A stretch of 21,326 nt of DNA, taken from an uncultured Propionibacterium sp. Lineage in GTDB: Bacteria > Actinomycetota > Actinomycetes > Propionibacteriales > Propionibacteriaceae. Under the pieces are notes generated by a model. That model was not told where the DNA came from. It made no database searches and worked only from the letters and a program-made list of their open reading frames with translations. The stretch is taken from assembly GCA_938036835.1 (NCBI GenBank), contig CALHWB010000044.1, positions 1 to 21,326 on the forward strand, in the 5' to 3' direction. Below are positions 1 to 7,264 of this stretch, in pieces. The position numbers and the translations under genes were made by a program. Each line of letters begins with the position of its first letter. Position 1 is the first letter of the stretch.

Positions 1-146
1 CCTACCAAGCCAACGGCGCCCAAACCGGCAAACTCGGCTACCCCACCAGCGGCGAACAAGCCGAAGCCGGCGGCAGCTGGATTCAACGTTTCCAGCACGG
101 CTATATCCGTTGGTCGCCTACCGGCAGTCAGGTACACATCAACTGA
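1..146 (+). CDS. LGFP-repeat cell-wall protein, C-terminal end (partial)
   Basis: The frame beginning at base 3 is open from the window edge to TGA at 144-146 and gives 47 residues. They contain one LGFP-type unit (KLGYPTSGEQAEAGG) followed by the usual W-I-Q-R-F-Q-H-G-Y-I-R-W-S-P turn of PF08310 repeats. The sequence ends shortly after the last unit, just as the much larger LGFP protein downstream (533-4024) does, and the two C-termini align well (PTSGEQ with PTSAEQ, RFQHGYIRWSP with YFEHGAITWTP). LGFP repeats occur in secreted actinobacterial wall proteins, often next to hydrolase domains, and are thought to hold the protein in the wall. The enzymatic part, if any, lies outside the window. 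The two genes are probably tandem paralogues. The family call is confident; the full function cannot be stated. Confidence 0.8.
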   Translation, partial: YQANGAQTGKLGYPTSGEQAEAGGSWIQRFQHGYIRWSPTGSQVHIN

Positions 147-391
147 GCAGTGCGGCCCGGGCCGCGGCCGGCTGACAAGTCGAATCCCCGCAACTGCGCC
201 AGGGATAGCATCGCAATCGCACCGCTGCCGCCACTGGTCCGGTCGATCGTCTCGTCATGGCAGACCGCCAGAACACCGCCGGCACTACGCTGGATATCTA
301 GTTCCATGCCGTCGGCGCCCTGCTTGATCGCCGACTCGAACCTTCGGGGAGCAGCCACGCTGGCGCCACGGCGCGCCCGGATCATTGTCAC
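128..391 (-). pseudogene. Decayed 5' fragment of a glycerophosphodiester phosphodiesterase (GDPD/UgpQ-like)
   Basis: About 85 residues match the N-terminal third of bacterial GDPD enzymes, including RGASVAAP, QGADGMELDIQRSA, VCHDETIDRTSGGSG and LAQLRGFD. Intact family members are about 240-260 residues and hydrolyse glycerophosphodiesters to glycerol-3-phosphate and an alcohol. The catalytic HRG motif reads RRG, which a single CAC-to-CGC change would explain. The conserved P-E-N-T-L stretch after it is gone, replaced by two arginines, which suggests a small in-frame deletion. The metal-binding E-x-D (MELD) and the next catalytic His (CHD) remain. The homology stops near base 150, at the end of the upstream LGFP gene, and no further GDPD sequence follows. 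The first in-frame start is GTG at 391. I read it as a non-functional relic between two LGFP genes. A small translated protein is possible but could not be a working phosphodiesterase. Confidence 0.8.
152..165 (+). terminator. Perfect GC palindrome just after the first LGFP gene
   Basis: GCGGCCCGGGCCGC is a perfect 14-bp palindrome starting 5 bp after the TGA of the LGFP gene at 146. Its placement fits a transcript end, but there is no T-run after it and almost no loop, so an intrinsic terminator is not demonstrated. It also lies inside the GDPD relic and could be chance in such GC-rich sequence. Confidence 0.25.
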
Positions 392-532
392 ACCGGCACC
401 TCAGCAATCGGCAACCTTCGACCTAAAGTCAAGCTTCCAACAGCATTGCTCCTTGACAATTGCCGATGGATACTCGTCACGGGTTTTCCAGCCCAGTTCG
501 TGTCGATAACCACCGGGGAGACAGTCATCAAA

Positions 533-3500
533 ATGCGTCGAAAACTGCTTCGGCTGACCATTGCCGGACTGGTCGTGCTGACCGGTCCGGCCGGCCTCAT
601 CGTCAACGCGGCCGCCGATCCCGCAGCCAGCCCAGAACCGGCCGATACCGCATCGGCTCCGGCCGTGAGCCCAACAGCCCAAGCCACCGGATCATCCCCG
701 AACGATACCGCAGCCAGCGACCCGCAGTCGTCCCATGCCGGGGCACCGGCAGATGAGCCGTCCGCGACGCCCCGCGATGCCGGTGCCGCGGCGCAGGTGA
801 CCACACATGGCTCGGTGACCAGCACGAAGCTTGCCTTCCCGGCAACCGGCATGCACCCCGCCGGGACAGGCGACGAACGGATTCTGGGGATTATCGCACC
901 CACCGAGACCACCGGTTTCTCGCTCGTGGGCATCACCTGGCAGGCGACCGGCGGTGCCGGTCACCGCTTCGAGGTGCGCGTCCGCAACGACCAGACCTGG
1001 AGCCAATGGTACGAGTTGGAGCCTGCTCTGGCCGATGCCTCAGGCACCGATCCGATCTGGGTCGAACAGGCCAACGCGGTCGAGGCCCGGGTTACCGGTA
1101 CCCGGGACGCAACCATCGACGGGCTCAATCTGGTGCTGATCGATCCGGCACCGCTGGCCGGCGATGGACAAGCAGCCGGTGAGGCCGGGATCGGCGCCCG
1201 CGGCGATGCCGACCCGCCAGGTCAGCCGCCAATCGTCAGCCGAACCCAATGGGGTGCCTATGCACCAGAAGGTTGCGAGGCCAACAGCCCAACCATCAAG
1301 GCGATCACGGTGCATCACACCGCCGGATCGAACAACTATTCAATCGCCGAGGCGCCGGGTATCGTGCGCGGTATCCAGAGCTACCACGAGTTCGATCTCG
1401 GCTGGTGCGATATCGGCTACAACTTCCTGATCGACAAGTACGGCACCATCTACGAGGGCAAGGCAGGCGGTATTCGGATGCCGGTCCATGGCGCCCATGC
1501 GACAAGCTGGAATGACTACACCGTCGGGATCAGTTTCATGATGAATTCCGACACCTACAACCCCAGCGAGACCACCATGGAAGCCGGTGCCCGGCTGATC
1601 GCTTGGAAGATGGCCGGCTATTACCTGGATCCGCATGGTCGAGTGACGTTGGCTGGCAGAAATGTGAACACGATCTTCCGGCACGGCGATGTGATGTCCA
1701 CCGCCTGCCCTGGAGCCAACATCACTGCCCGGATGGGTTGGCTACGTGATCGGGTCGCTCAATTAACCAATAGCACCGCCACCGCGATCCAACGCGCCTG
1801 GCAGGCAGCCGGTGGTGCATCGGGATCCTACGGTCAGTTGGTCATGATGGAAGCCGAGACAGCTTCGGGACGCAGCGCCGGATTCGAACACGCCGGGCTC
1901 TTCCAGGCCGGCGCCAATACGCCGGTACAGGCGGTGACCGGGATCTTCTGGGCCGCCTACACCGAGGTGGGCTGGCAGGACAATCCGCTGGGCTTCCCAA
2001 CCAGCGAGGTGCTGGAGGTCCCAGGCGGCAGCAAACAGATCTTCCAGGGCGGTGAAATCTACTTCAGCCAGGCGGCTGGCGCCTGGTCGGTGCGTGGCGG
2101 TTTGTTGAATCTCTATCACTCCCTGGGCGCCACCACGAGCCGACTGGGGTTCCCGACCAGCCACGAATTCCAGGTGGGTTCCGGCTACGCCCAACGCTTC
2201 CAATATGGCTATGCGGTCTGGACTAGCAGCGCCAGCTGGTACGTCAAGGGCGGGATCGCCGAGCGTTACGCCGCCCTCGGCGGCCCGACCGGACGTTTGG
2301 GACTACCCATCGGGCCGGAAACCCAGATCCAAGACGGTTACCAGCAGAGTTTCCAGGGTGGGCAGATCTACTGGTCACCCGATACCGGTGCACGGGAGAC
2401 CTGGGGAGCGATCGGCGCCCGCTATGCCGCGCTGGGCGGAGCGACCGGGCGGCTGGGCTTCCCGGCGGATTCCGAAATGGCGGTGGACGACGGCTATGTG
2501 CAGCGCTTTCAACGCGGCGTCATCGCCTGGACGCCGAGGCTGGCCGCCACCGAAGTCTGGGGGGCCATCGGCGACCGATATGCCCAACTGGGTGGAGTCG
2601 GCGGCCGCCTGGGATTCCCGGCCGGCCCCGAACGCCAGGTGGGCGACGGTTACGTCCAGGACTTCGCGGCCGGATCGATCCAGTGGAGCCCGGCCACCGG
2701 AGCCGCCGAGACCTGGGGAGCGATCGGCGCCCGCTATGCCGCGCTGGGCGGGGCCAGCGGACGTCTCGGCTTCCCGACCGGGCCAGAGACCACGGTGGCC
2801 GGCGGTTACCAGCAGCAGTTCACCGGTGGAATCATCTATTGGAGCCCGCATAGCCCGGCCACGCCGGTCTGGGGTGGCATCCTGACCGAGTACCTGCACC
2901 GGCAAGGCGGTCCGCAGGGTGCGCTGGGGTTTCCCGTTGCCGCCGAGCAGGCCGATGAGCGCGGCTGGAGTCAGCAGTTCAGCAACGGGACGATCCGGTG
3001 GAACCAAGACGGCAGCGTCGAGGTGACCGGTCCGGCCGCTGTTCCGGTCGGGCTGAACAAGGTCGAGGTATTCATCAATGCGATCGCCCCGATGGCCCAG
3101 GGTTCCCAGGCCCGCTATGGCGTGCCGGCTTCGGTCACCATGGCCCAGGCGATCCTCGAATCGGGTTGGGGCGAGTCGGAGCTGTCCCGCTATGGTCAGG
3201 CGTTCTTCGGGGTGAAATGTCATTCGAGCAGTCCCTCCCCATACGCCACCGGATGCGTTCCGAAGCTGACCTGGGAAGTGGTAGCCGGCCAGAATGTCTA
3301 CGTCTGGGACTATTTCCGATCCTACGATTCGCTGACCGATTCCGTGCTGGATCACGGTCACTTCCTGCGCAACAACTCCCGCTATGCGGCGGCATTCAAC
3401 ACCGGCAGCGCGGCCGGATTCGTCCGGGCCATCGCCGCGGCCGGGTACGCGACCGACCCGTCCTACGCCGCCAAGCTGATCAATCTGATCGACACCTACA

Positions 3501-4024
3501 ATCTGACCAGATTCGATTCCGGCGCCCAGGCCGGAATCCCCCCGGTGGCCAATGGTATCGGCAGCTACTATGCAGCCATCGGCGGCGTCAACAGCAGCCT
3601 GGGGGTCGCGGTAGGTGTCGAGGCCGACGGCCCGACCGCCGGCGGGCGCATGGTGTCATTCAATGCCGGCATGATAACTTGGTCCAATGCCACCGGAAGC
3701 CGGGCACTGGCCGGCCCGATCTGGAACGCCTACCGGCTCAGTCCCGGCACCCGCAACCAACTTGGCCTGCCCACCGGCGATGCGACGCCCATCGGTGGCG
3801 CCACCGTCCAGACCTTCCAGGGCGGCAATGTATACCAGGTCGGGCAGAACGGCCGTATCGTCATCGGCGGTATCTGGCACACCTATCGCGCCTGGGGCGC
3901 CCATGAGGGTCGTCTGGGATTGCCCACCTCAGCAGAGCAGGTTCAAGGTTCCGGCTATGTGCAGTACTTCGAGCATGGTGCGATCACCTGGACGCCGGAC
4001 GGGGTGAACGTCCAGGAATACTGA
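533..4024 (+). CDS. Secreted bifunctional autolysin: N-acetylmuramoyl-L-alanine amidase / N-acetylglucosaminidase with LGFP repeats
   Basis: The product has 1163 residues from ATG 533, preceded by GGGGAG at 515-520. The frame is open upstream, but only this start gives a signal peptide (RRK, then LTIAGLVVLTGPAGLIV and an N-A-A-A cleavage region). A Pro/Ala linker leads to a beta-rich module common in actinobacterial amidases (about 100-220). An Amidase_2/PGRP domain (about 232-410) follows, with the zinc set H261 in VHHTAG, H384 and C392, and Tyr296 in the catalytic place. Seven LGFP units follow (LGFP or LGLP each time). Then comes a FlgJ/Atl-type glucosaminidase domain (about 842-990) with general acid Glu876 in ILESGWGES, and three final, more diverged LGFP units. 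It should cut both the peptide stem from MurNAc and the glycan chain, so a role in daughter-cell separation or wall turnover is likely. Two LGFP segments carry an identical 44-bp stretch. No stop or frameshift is seen. Confidence 0.92.
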   Translation: MRRKLLRLTIAGLVVLTGPAGLIVNAAADPAASPEPADTASAPAVSPTAQATGSSPNDTAASDPQSSHAGAPADEPSATPRDAGAAAQVTTHGSVTSTKLAFPATGMHPAGTGDERILGIIAPTETTGFSLVGITWQATGGAGHRFEVRVRNDQTWSQWYELEPALADASGTDPIWVEQANAVEARVTGTRDATIDGLNLVLIDPAPLAGDGQAAGEAGIGARGDADPPGQPPIVSRTQWGAYAPEGCEANSPTIKAITVHHTAGSNNYSIAEAPGIVRGIQSYHEFDLGWCDIGYNFLIDKYGTIYEGKAGGIRMPVHGAHATSWNDYTVGISFMMNSDTYNPSETTMEAGARLIAWKMAGYYLDPHGRVTLAGRNVNTIFRHGDVMSTACPGANITARMGWLRDRVAQLTNSTATAIQRAWQAAGGASGSYGQLVMMEAETASGRSAGFEHAGLFQAGANTPVQAVTGIFWAAYTEVGWQDNPLGFPTSEVLEVPGGSKQIFQGGEIYFSQAAGAWSVRGGLLNLYHSLGATTSRLGFPTSHEFQVGSGYAQRFQYGYAVWTSSASWYVKGGIAERYAALGGPTGRLGLPIGPETQIQDGYQQSFQGGQIYWSPDTGARETWGAIGARYAALGGATGRLGFPADSEMAVDDGYVQRFQRGVIAWTPRLAATEVWGAIGDRYAQLGGVGGRLGFPAGPERQVGDGYVQDFAAGSIQWSPATGAAETWGAIGARYAALGGASGRLGFPTGPETTVAGGYQQQFTGGIIYWSPHSPATPVWGGILTEYLHRQGGPQGALGFPVAAEQADERGWSQQFSNGTIRWNQDGSVEVTGPAAVPVGLNKVEVFINAIAPMAQGSQARYGVPASVTMAQAILESGWGESELSRYGQAFFGVKCHSSSPSPYATGCVPKLTWEVVAGQNVYVWDYFRSYDSLTDSVLDHGHFLRNNSRYAAAFNTGSAAGFVRAIAAAGYATDPSYAAKLINLIDTYNLTRFDSGAQAGIPPVANGIGSYYAAIGGVNSSLGVAVGVEADGPTAGGRMVSFNAGMITWSNATGSRALAGPIWNAYRLSPGTRNQLGLPTGDATPIGGATVQTFQGGNVYQVGQNGRIVIGGIWHTYRAWGAHEGRLGLPTSAEQVQGSGYVQYFEHGAITWTPDGVNVQEY
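2396..2439 (+). repeat. 44-bp perfect direct repeat, copy 1
   Basis: This stretch, beginning GAGACCTGGG and ending GCTGGGCGG, is repeated without a mismatch at 2708-2751. It encodes E-T-W-G-A-I-G-A-R-Y-A-A-L-G inside the LGFP array. The offset is 312 bp, or 104 codons, which is two LGFP units, so recombination between the copies would remove or add two whole units in frame. Confidence 0.95.
2708..2751 (+). repeat. 44-bp perfect direct repeat, copy 2
   Basis: This is identical to 2396-2439 over 44 bp, and the sequence diverges at once on both sides. The neighbouring units differ at many synonymous sites, so identity here points to recent duplication or gene conversion rather than protein-level constraint alone. 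Confidence 0.95.
3551..4021 (+). repeat. LGFP repeat array 2 (three diverged units)
   Basis: Three units follow the glucosaminidase domain. The first is degenerate (SLGVAVGVEADG in the LGFP position). The next two read QLGLPTGDA and RLGLPTSAE, with the Q-x-F-x-x-G motif. The last unit forms the C-terminus and resembles the final unit of the partial LGFP gene ending at 146. Confidence 0.75.
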
Positions 4025-4147
4025 ACCCACCGGGGCGGCACGAGTCTGAATCTGGTTTCCCGAGGCGTCCCTAACAAGGCCATCGGTTGCCCGATTGACA
4101 TCCGGAGTAGGCTGAATCGTCAGGGCTCTTTTCTAGAACGGAGCGAT

Positions 4148-6385
4148 TTGACCAATCCAAACTCATTGACTCCAGCCGAAGTGCTGGCTCACGAACTGGC
4201 CATCGAACAAGCTCATGTCGATCGGGTCTACGCGCAACTTGAGCAGGCGACCGCCTCGGCACGCAATATCGAGGCGGAATCGCGCGCCAAATACCGCACC
4301 GATCGCGCGGATTGGCTACGTGAGGAGGACGGCACCGCGCTGTTCGAGCGCGATGCCTTCGCCTACCAAGCTGCCAAACGCCTGGCAACCCTTGACGCCG
4401 AGCACGAGGGCCTGGTTTTCGGCCGGCTGGACTTCATCGCCGACCAGGAGACCCGCTACGTGGGACGGCTCGGCATCCGCGACGCCGACTATGAGCCGCT
4501 GGTCATCGACTGGCGGGCACCCGCAGCCGAGGCCTTCTACCGGGCCACCGCCGCCGAGCCAATGGGAGTCCAGCGGCGGCGGGTGCTGCGCTGCCGCGAC
4601 GACCGGGTCATCGGACTGGAAGACGACCTGCTTGCTACCGACAGCGGCCGGGAGCTGGTGGTGATCGGCGAGGGAGCGTTGATGGCGGCCCTGCAACGCA
4701 GCCGCGGCCCGCGGATGCACGACATCGTGGCCACCATTCAGGCCGAACAGGACGAGGCGATTCGGGCTCCCTATCAGGGAGTAACGGTCATCTCGGGCGG
4801 ACCGGGCACCGGCAAGACCGTGGTCGCCCTGCATCGGGCGGCGTTCTTGCTCTACACGCATCGCCAGCGTCTGGAAGCGGGGGGAGTGCTGGTGGTCGGG
4901 CCAACCGATCTGTTTATGAACTATATCGAGCGGGTCTTGCCTGGCCTGGGGGAAGACTCGGTGACGCTGAAATCGGTTGGCGAATTGGCCGCCGACGCCC
5001 TCGGCCTGGCCAGCCAGCGAGTCGATGAACCGGAGGCAGCCTCCCTGAAGGGTAGCCTGCGGCTGCTGCCGGTGCTGCGCCGGGTGGTACAGGAGCCGTT
5101 GTCCGGAGATGGCCTGCTACTGCGGGTCAGCGTGAAGGGCGAGGTACTGACGCTCACCCCCGCGGAGTTGTCCGCCATCAGACGCGAAATACTCGCTTCC
5201 CACAGGGCAAATCGCGCCCGGGATGCCGCCGAGAGGGGTCTGCTGGATGCGTTGTGGGCCAAGCTGTCGAGCGATATCGCCGCCCTGCTGGACCTCAGCC
5301 GGGAGATCTTCGACGAGATCGTCACCGGTCAGGCGAGTTATGCGATGTTCCTGAACGCCTGGTGGCCGATGCTGAACCCGGAACAGGTATTGGCTCGGCT
5401 AGCTGACCCAGCGCTATTGCACAAGTGCGGCCACGGTCACCTGGACGAGACCGAACGCCAGGTGCTGGCCGATTCCTGGTCTCATGCCCGCGGTTATGTG
5501 CCCGGCGCTCAACCTCGACCGAACTGGACGATCGGCGATATCGCCCTGCTGGACGAGCTGGCCGCGATGATCGGCCCACCGCCCCCGGCCGAAGAAACAG
5601 ACCCGACGCTGTTCTTGGCCGAGGACAACGCGGTCGGTGAAGTGGTCACGCTCGCCGACCGGCTCAGCGCCCGGCCCGAAGCGGACCCGAACGACGAGCC
5701 GATCAGCACCTATTCCCATGTGCTGGTGGACGAGTCCCAGGATGTGACCCCCATGCAGTGGCGGATGCTGCGGCGCCGCGGCCCGCAAGCTTCCTGGACC
5801 CTGGTTGGTGACCCGGCGCAAAGCTCCTACCCCAATGCGGAGGAGTCCCGGCGTGCGCTGCGCGACCTGGTTGGCCGCAGGCAGTACCGTACCTTCAAGC
5901 TGTCCACCAACTACCGCTCCCCTGCCGAAGTGATGAACCTTGCTGGTCAGGTGATCACGGCCATCCACCCCGATGCCGACCTGCCGGTGCCGGTCCGCCG
6001 TACCGGGATCGCCCCCCGGTTGCTCACCGGGAGTTCCGACCGTTTGGCAGCCCAGCTTACCCGGATCCTCGCCAGATTGGCCGGTGAGGTGGATGGCAGC
6101 ATCGCGGTGATCTGCCCACCCAGCCGGCAGTCCGCCGTGCAGGATTTGCTTGACCGGGGCGAGCTACCGGCCGGCTGCCAGGACAGGCTGAGCGTGTTGA
6201 CCGCGCTACAGGCCAAGGGGCTGGAATATGACGCGGTGGTGGTGCTGGCCCCCGATGAGATCGTCGAGCAGACCCCTGGGGGGATCCGGGTGCTCTATGT
6301 GGCCTTGACCCGGCCCACCCAGCGCTTGGTCACGCTCGACCTGACCGATCCGCTGCCCGGAGCATGGCGAGAATCTCTCGGGTAG
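4148..6385 (+). CDS. helD: HelD-family RNA polymerase-recycling ATPase (UvrD/Rep-like)
   Basis: The product has 745 residues from TTG 4148, with GGAG at 4140-4143 close upstream. Mycobacterial HelD is of similar size. The N-terminal part (1-90) is a charged helical region rich in E-x-A-x-x-x-x-R patterns, which in HelD enters the RNAP secondary channel. The HelD signature follows: FGRLDF, then PLVIDWRAPAAEAFYRAT. Walker A is GGPGTGKT at 217-224 and Walker B is DESQD with D528 and E529. The later superfamily-1 motifs TNYRSP, KGLEYD and YVALTRPTQRL are intact. HelD proteins bind RNAP, free it from stalled or DNA-bound states, and in some actinobacteria protect it from rifampicin. Its last 56 bp lie antisense to the 3' end of metF. 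The promoter is not clear. Family assignment is firm; a rifampicin role is only by analogy. Confidence 0.92.
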   Translation: MTNPNSLTPAEVLAHELAIEQAHVDRVYAQLEQATASARNIEAESRAKYRTDRADWLREEDGTALFERDAFAYQAAKRLATLDAEHEGLVFGRLDFIADQETRYVGRLGIRDADYEPLVIDWRAPAAEAFYRATAAEPMGVQRRRVLRCRDDRVIGLEDDLLATDSGRELVVIGEGALMAALQRSRGPRMHDIVATIQAEQDEAIRAPYQGVTVISGGPGTGKTVVALHRAAFLLYTHRQRLEAGGVLVVGPTDLFMNYIERVLPGLGEDSVTLKSVGELAADALGLASQRVDEPEAASLKGSLRLLPVLRRVVQEPLSGDGLLLRVSVKGEVLTLTPAELSAIRREILASHRANRARDAAERGLLDALWAKLSSDIAALLDLSREIFDEIVTGQASYAMFLNAWWPMLNPEQVLARLADPALLHKCGHGHLDETERQVLADSWSHARGYVPGAQPRPNWTIGDIALLDELAAMIGPPPPAEETDPTLFLAEDNAVGEVVTLADRLSARPEADPNDEPISTYSHVLVDESQDVTPMQWRMLRRRGPQASWTLVGDPAQSSYPNAEESRRALRDLVGRRQYRTFKLSTNYRSPAEVMNLAGQVITAIHPDADLPVPVRRTGIAPRLLTGSSDRLAAQLTRILARLAGEVDGSIAVICPPSRQSAVQDLLDRGELPAGCQDRLSVLTALQAKGLEYDAVVVLAPDEIVEQTPGGIRVLYVALTRPTQRLVTLDLTDPLPGAWRESLG

Positions 6386-7229
6386 CCACTGAACGATTCT
6401 GCGTGAAGAAATGCAGGCCGGGAGCCTGCCCGGCCAGCAACCGGCCACACAATTCGGCGGCAATCCGCGAGCCGGCCTGCCGCACAGAACCGGGGTCATC
6501 GGGTGCCCGCAGCAGTTCCTCGACGACCCCGGCCGGGATATCGGCTCCGGACAACGCGGCGAACCTGCCCAACTGCCTAATGCTGGTGACCGGCATGATG
6601 CCTGGAATGATCGGCAAGGTGACCCCCACGCTGCGCGCCCTAGCCACCAGGGAAAAATAGCGGTCGGCGTCGAAAAACAGTTGGGTAACTGCGAAGCTGG
6701 CCCCGGCCTGCTGTTTGCCGAGCAGGATCCGGGCATCCAATGCCGGAGTGGAACTGGCATGCCCATCGGGGAAGGCGGCCACCCCAACGCAGAACTCCCC
6801 ACGAGTGCCGATCAGTTCGACCAGTTCGGTGGCATTGGCCAGGCCGTCTGGGTGGGGCTGCCAGGGCACCGCTGGGCCGCCCGGCATGTCGCCGCGAATG
6901 GCCAGGATATTGCGCACCCCTGCATCGCCATAGAAATCGATGACCCGTTTCAGCTCATCGACGCTCTGCCCGGTAATGGTCAGATGGCCCATCACCCGGA
7001 AATCGGTGGTGGCCAGGATAGCCATGGTGGCCGCCAGGGTGCGTTGCCGGCTGGAGCCGTTGGCGCCATAGGTGACCGACACCCAATCGGGGGCCAGCGG
7101 TTCCAAATCGACGATCGTCTGGGTGAGCCGCAACTGGGCGGCGCTGTCGGCCGGCGGAAAGAACTCGAAACTGAAACTTGGCCGTGTGGGGTCGATGAAC
7201 AGTCGATCTACCGGGTCGGACGGTGGCAT
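6330..7229 (-). CDS. metF: 5,10-methylenetetrahydrofolate reductase
   Basis: The product has 299 residues from ATG 7229 and is a full-length single-domain bacterial MetF. It reduces methylene-THF to methyl-THF for methionine synthesis, using FAD. FSFEFFPP carries the general-acid Glu22. VSVTYGANGS, LAIRGD (the flavin-contacting Asp), TQLFFD with the folate-contacting Gln, and PGIMPVTS all match the family in order. There is no Shine-Dalgarno sequence. TAGAAT sits 7 nt upstream of the ATG, so the mRNA is probably leaderless. It is divergent from the polyprenyl synthase across 35 bp and overlaps the helD 3' end by 56 bp. A MetF-like gene beside idsA2 and pknL is also seen in mycobacteria (Rv2172c, from memory). 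Nothing in the sequence suggests loss of activity. Confidence 0.95.
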   Translation of the reverse strand: MPPSDPVDRLFIDPTRPSFSFEFFPPADSAAQLRLTQTIVDLEPLAPDWVSVTYGANGSSRQRTLAATMAILATTDFRVMGHLTITGQSVDELKRVIDFYGDAGVRNILAIRGDMPGGPAVPWQPHPDGLANATELVELIGTRGEFCVGVAAFPDGHASSTPALDARILLGKQQAGASFAVTQLFFDADRYFSLVARARSVGVTLPIIPGIMPVTSIRQLGRFAALSGADIPAGVVEELLRAPDDPGSVRQAGSRIAAELCGRLLAGQAPGLHFFTQNRSVATREILAMLRAADRSGRA

Positions 7230-7236
7230 GGGCCCG

Positions 7237-7242
7237 ATTCTA
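7237..7242 (-). promoter_or_regulatory. -10 element of leaderless metF promoter (TAGAAT)
   Basis: On the minus strand TAGAAT (five of six bases of TATAAT) is followed by 7 nt and then the metF ATG at 7229. This puts the expected transcription start on or next to the start codon. No convincing -35 hexamer is seen 16-19 nt upstream. Confidence 0.5.
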
Positions 7243-7252
7243 GGCCGACCGC

Positions 7253-7258
7253 TAGCGT
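7253..7258 (+). promoter_or_regulatory. -10 element of leaderless polyprenyl synthase promoter (TAGCGT)
   Basis: TAGCGT fits the actinobacterial TANNNT pattern. It is followed by 6 nt and then the ATG at 7265, and there is no ribosome-binding site. It lies 10 bp from the divergent metF -10, so the two polymerases would compete for overlapping DNA. Confidence 0.45.
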
Positions 7259-7264
7259 GTTGCT

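Larger units (their letters stand above)
1783..3030 (+). repeat. LGFP repeat array 1 (seven units)
   Basis: Seven LGFP-type units of about 50-55 codons lie between the amidase and the glucosaminidase domains. Each has the pattern LG(F/L)P, then a short acidic stretch, then Q-x-F-x-x-G-x-I-x-W. The middle units (about 2240-2870) are the most alike, sharing W-G-A-I-G-x-R-Y-A-A-L-G-G. This suggests they arose by recent duplication or have been homogenised. Confidence 0.85.

Noticed and set aside
453..458. TTGACA upstream of the autolysin gene as a -35 box
   Set aside because: No TANNNT hexamer lies 16-19 nt downstream; the nearest candidates are only 10-12 nt away, so I do not call a promoter.
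388..936. Minus-strand frame over the 5' end of the autolysin gene
   Set aside because: Ala/Gly/Val-rich shadow of the Pro/Ala linker codons, with no recognisable domain.
2375..3361. Long antisense reading frame across the LGFP array
   Set aside because: It runs opposite a well-supported autolysin gene, has no start signal and no family resemblance, and is explained by the repeated GC-rich codons of the real gene.
4095..4100. TTGACA upstream of helD as a -35 box
   Set aside because: At 17 nt downstream the sequence is CGTCAG, and no other spacing gives a good -10. I also looked for a rifampicin-associated inverted element in 4025-4147 and saw none.
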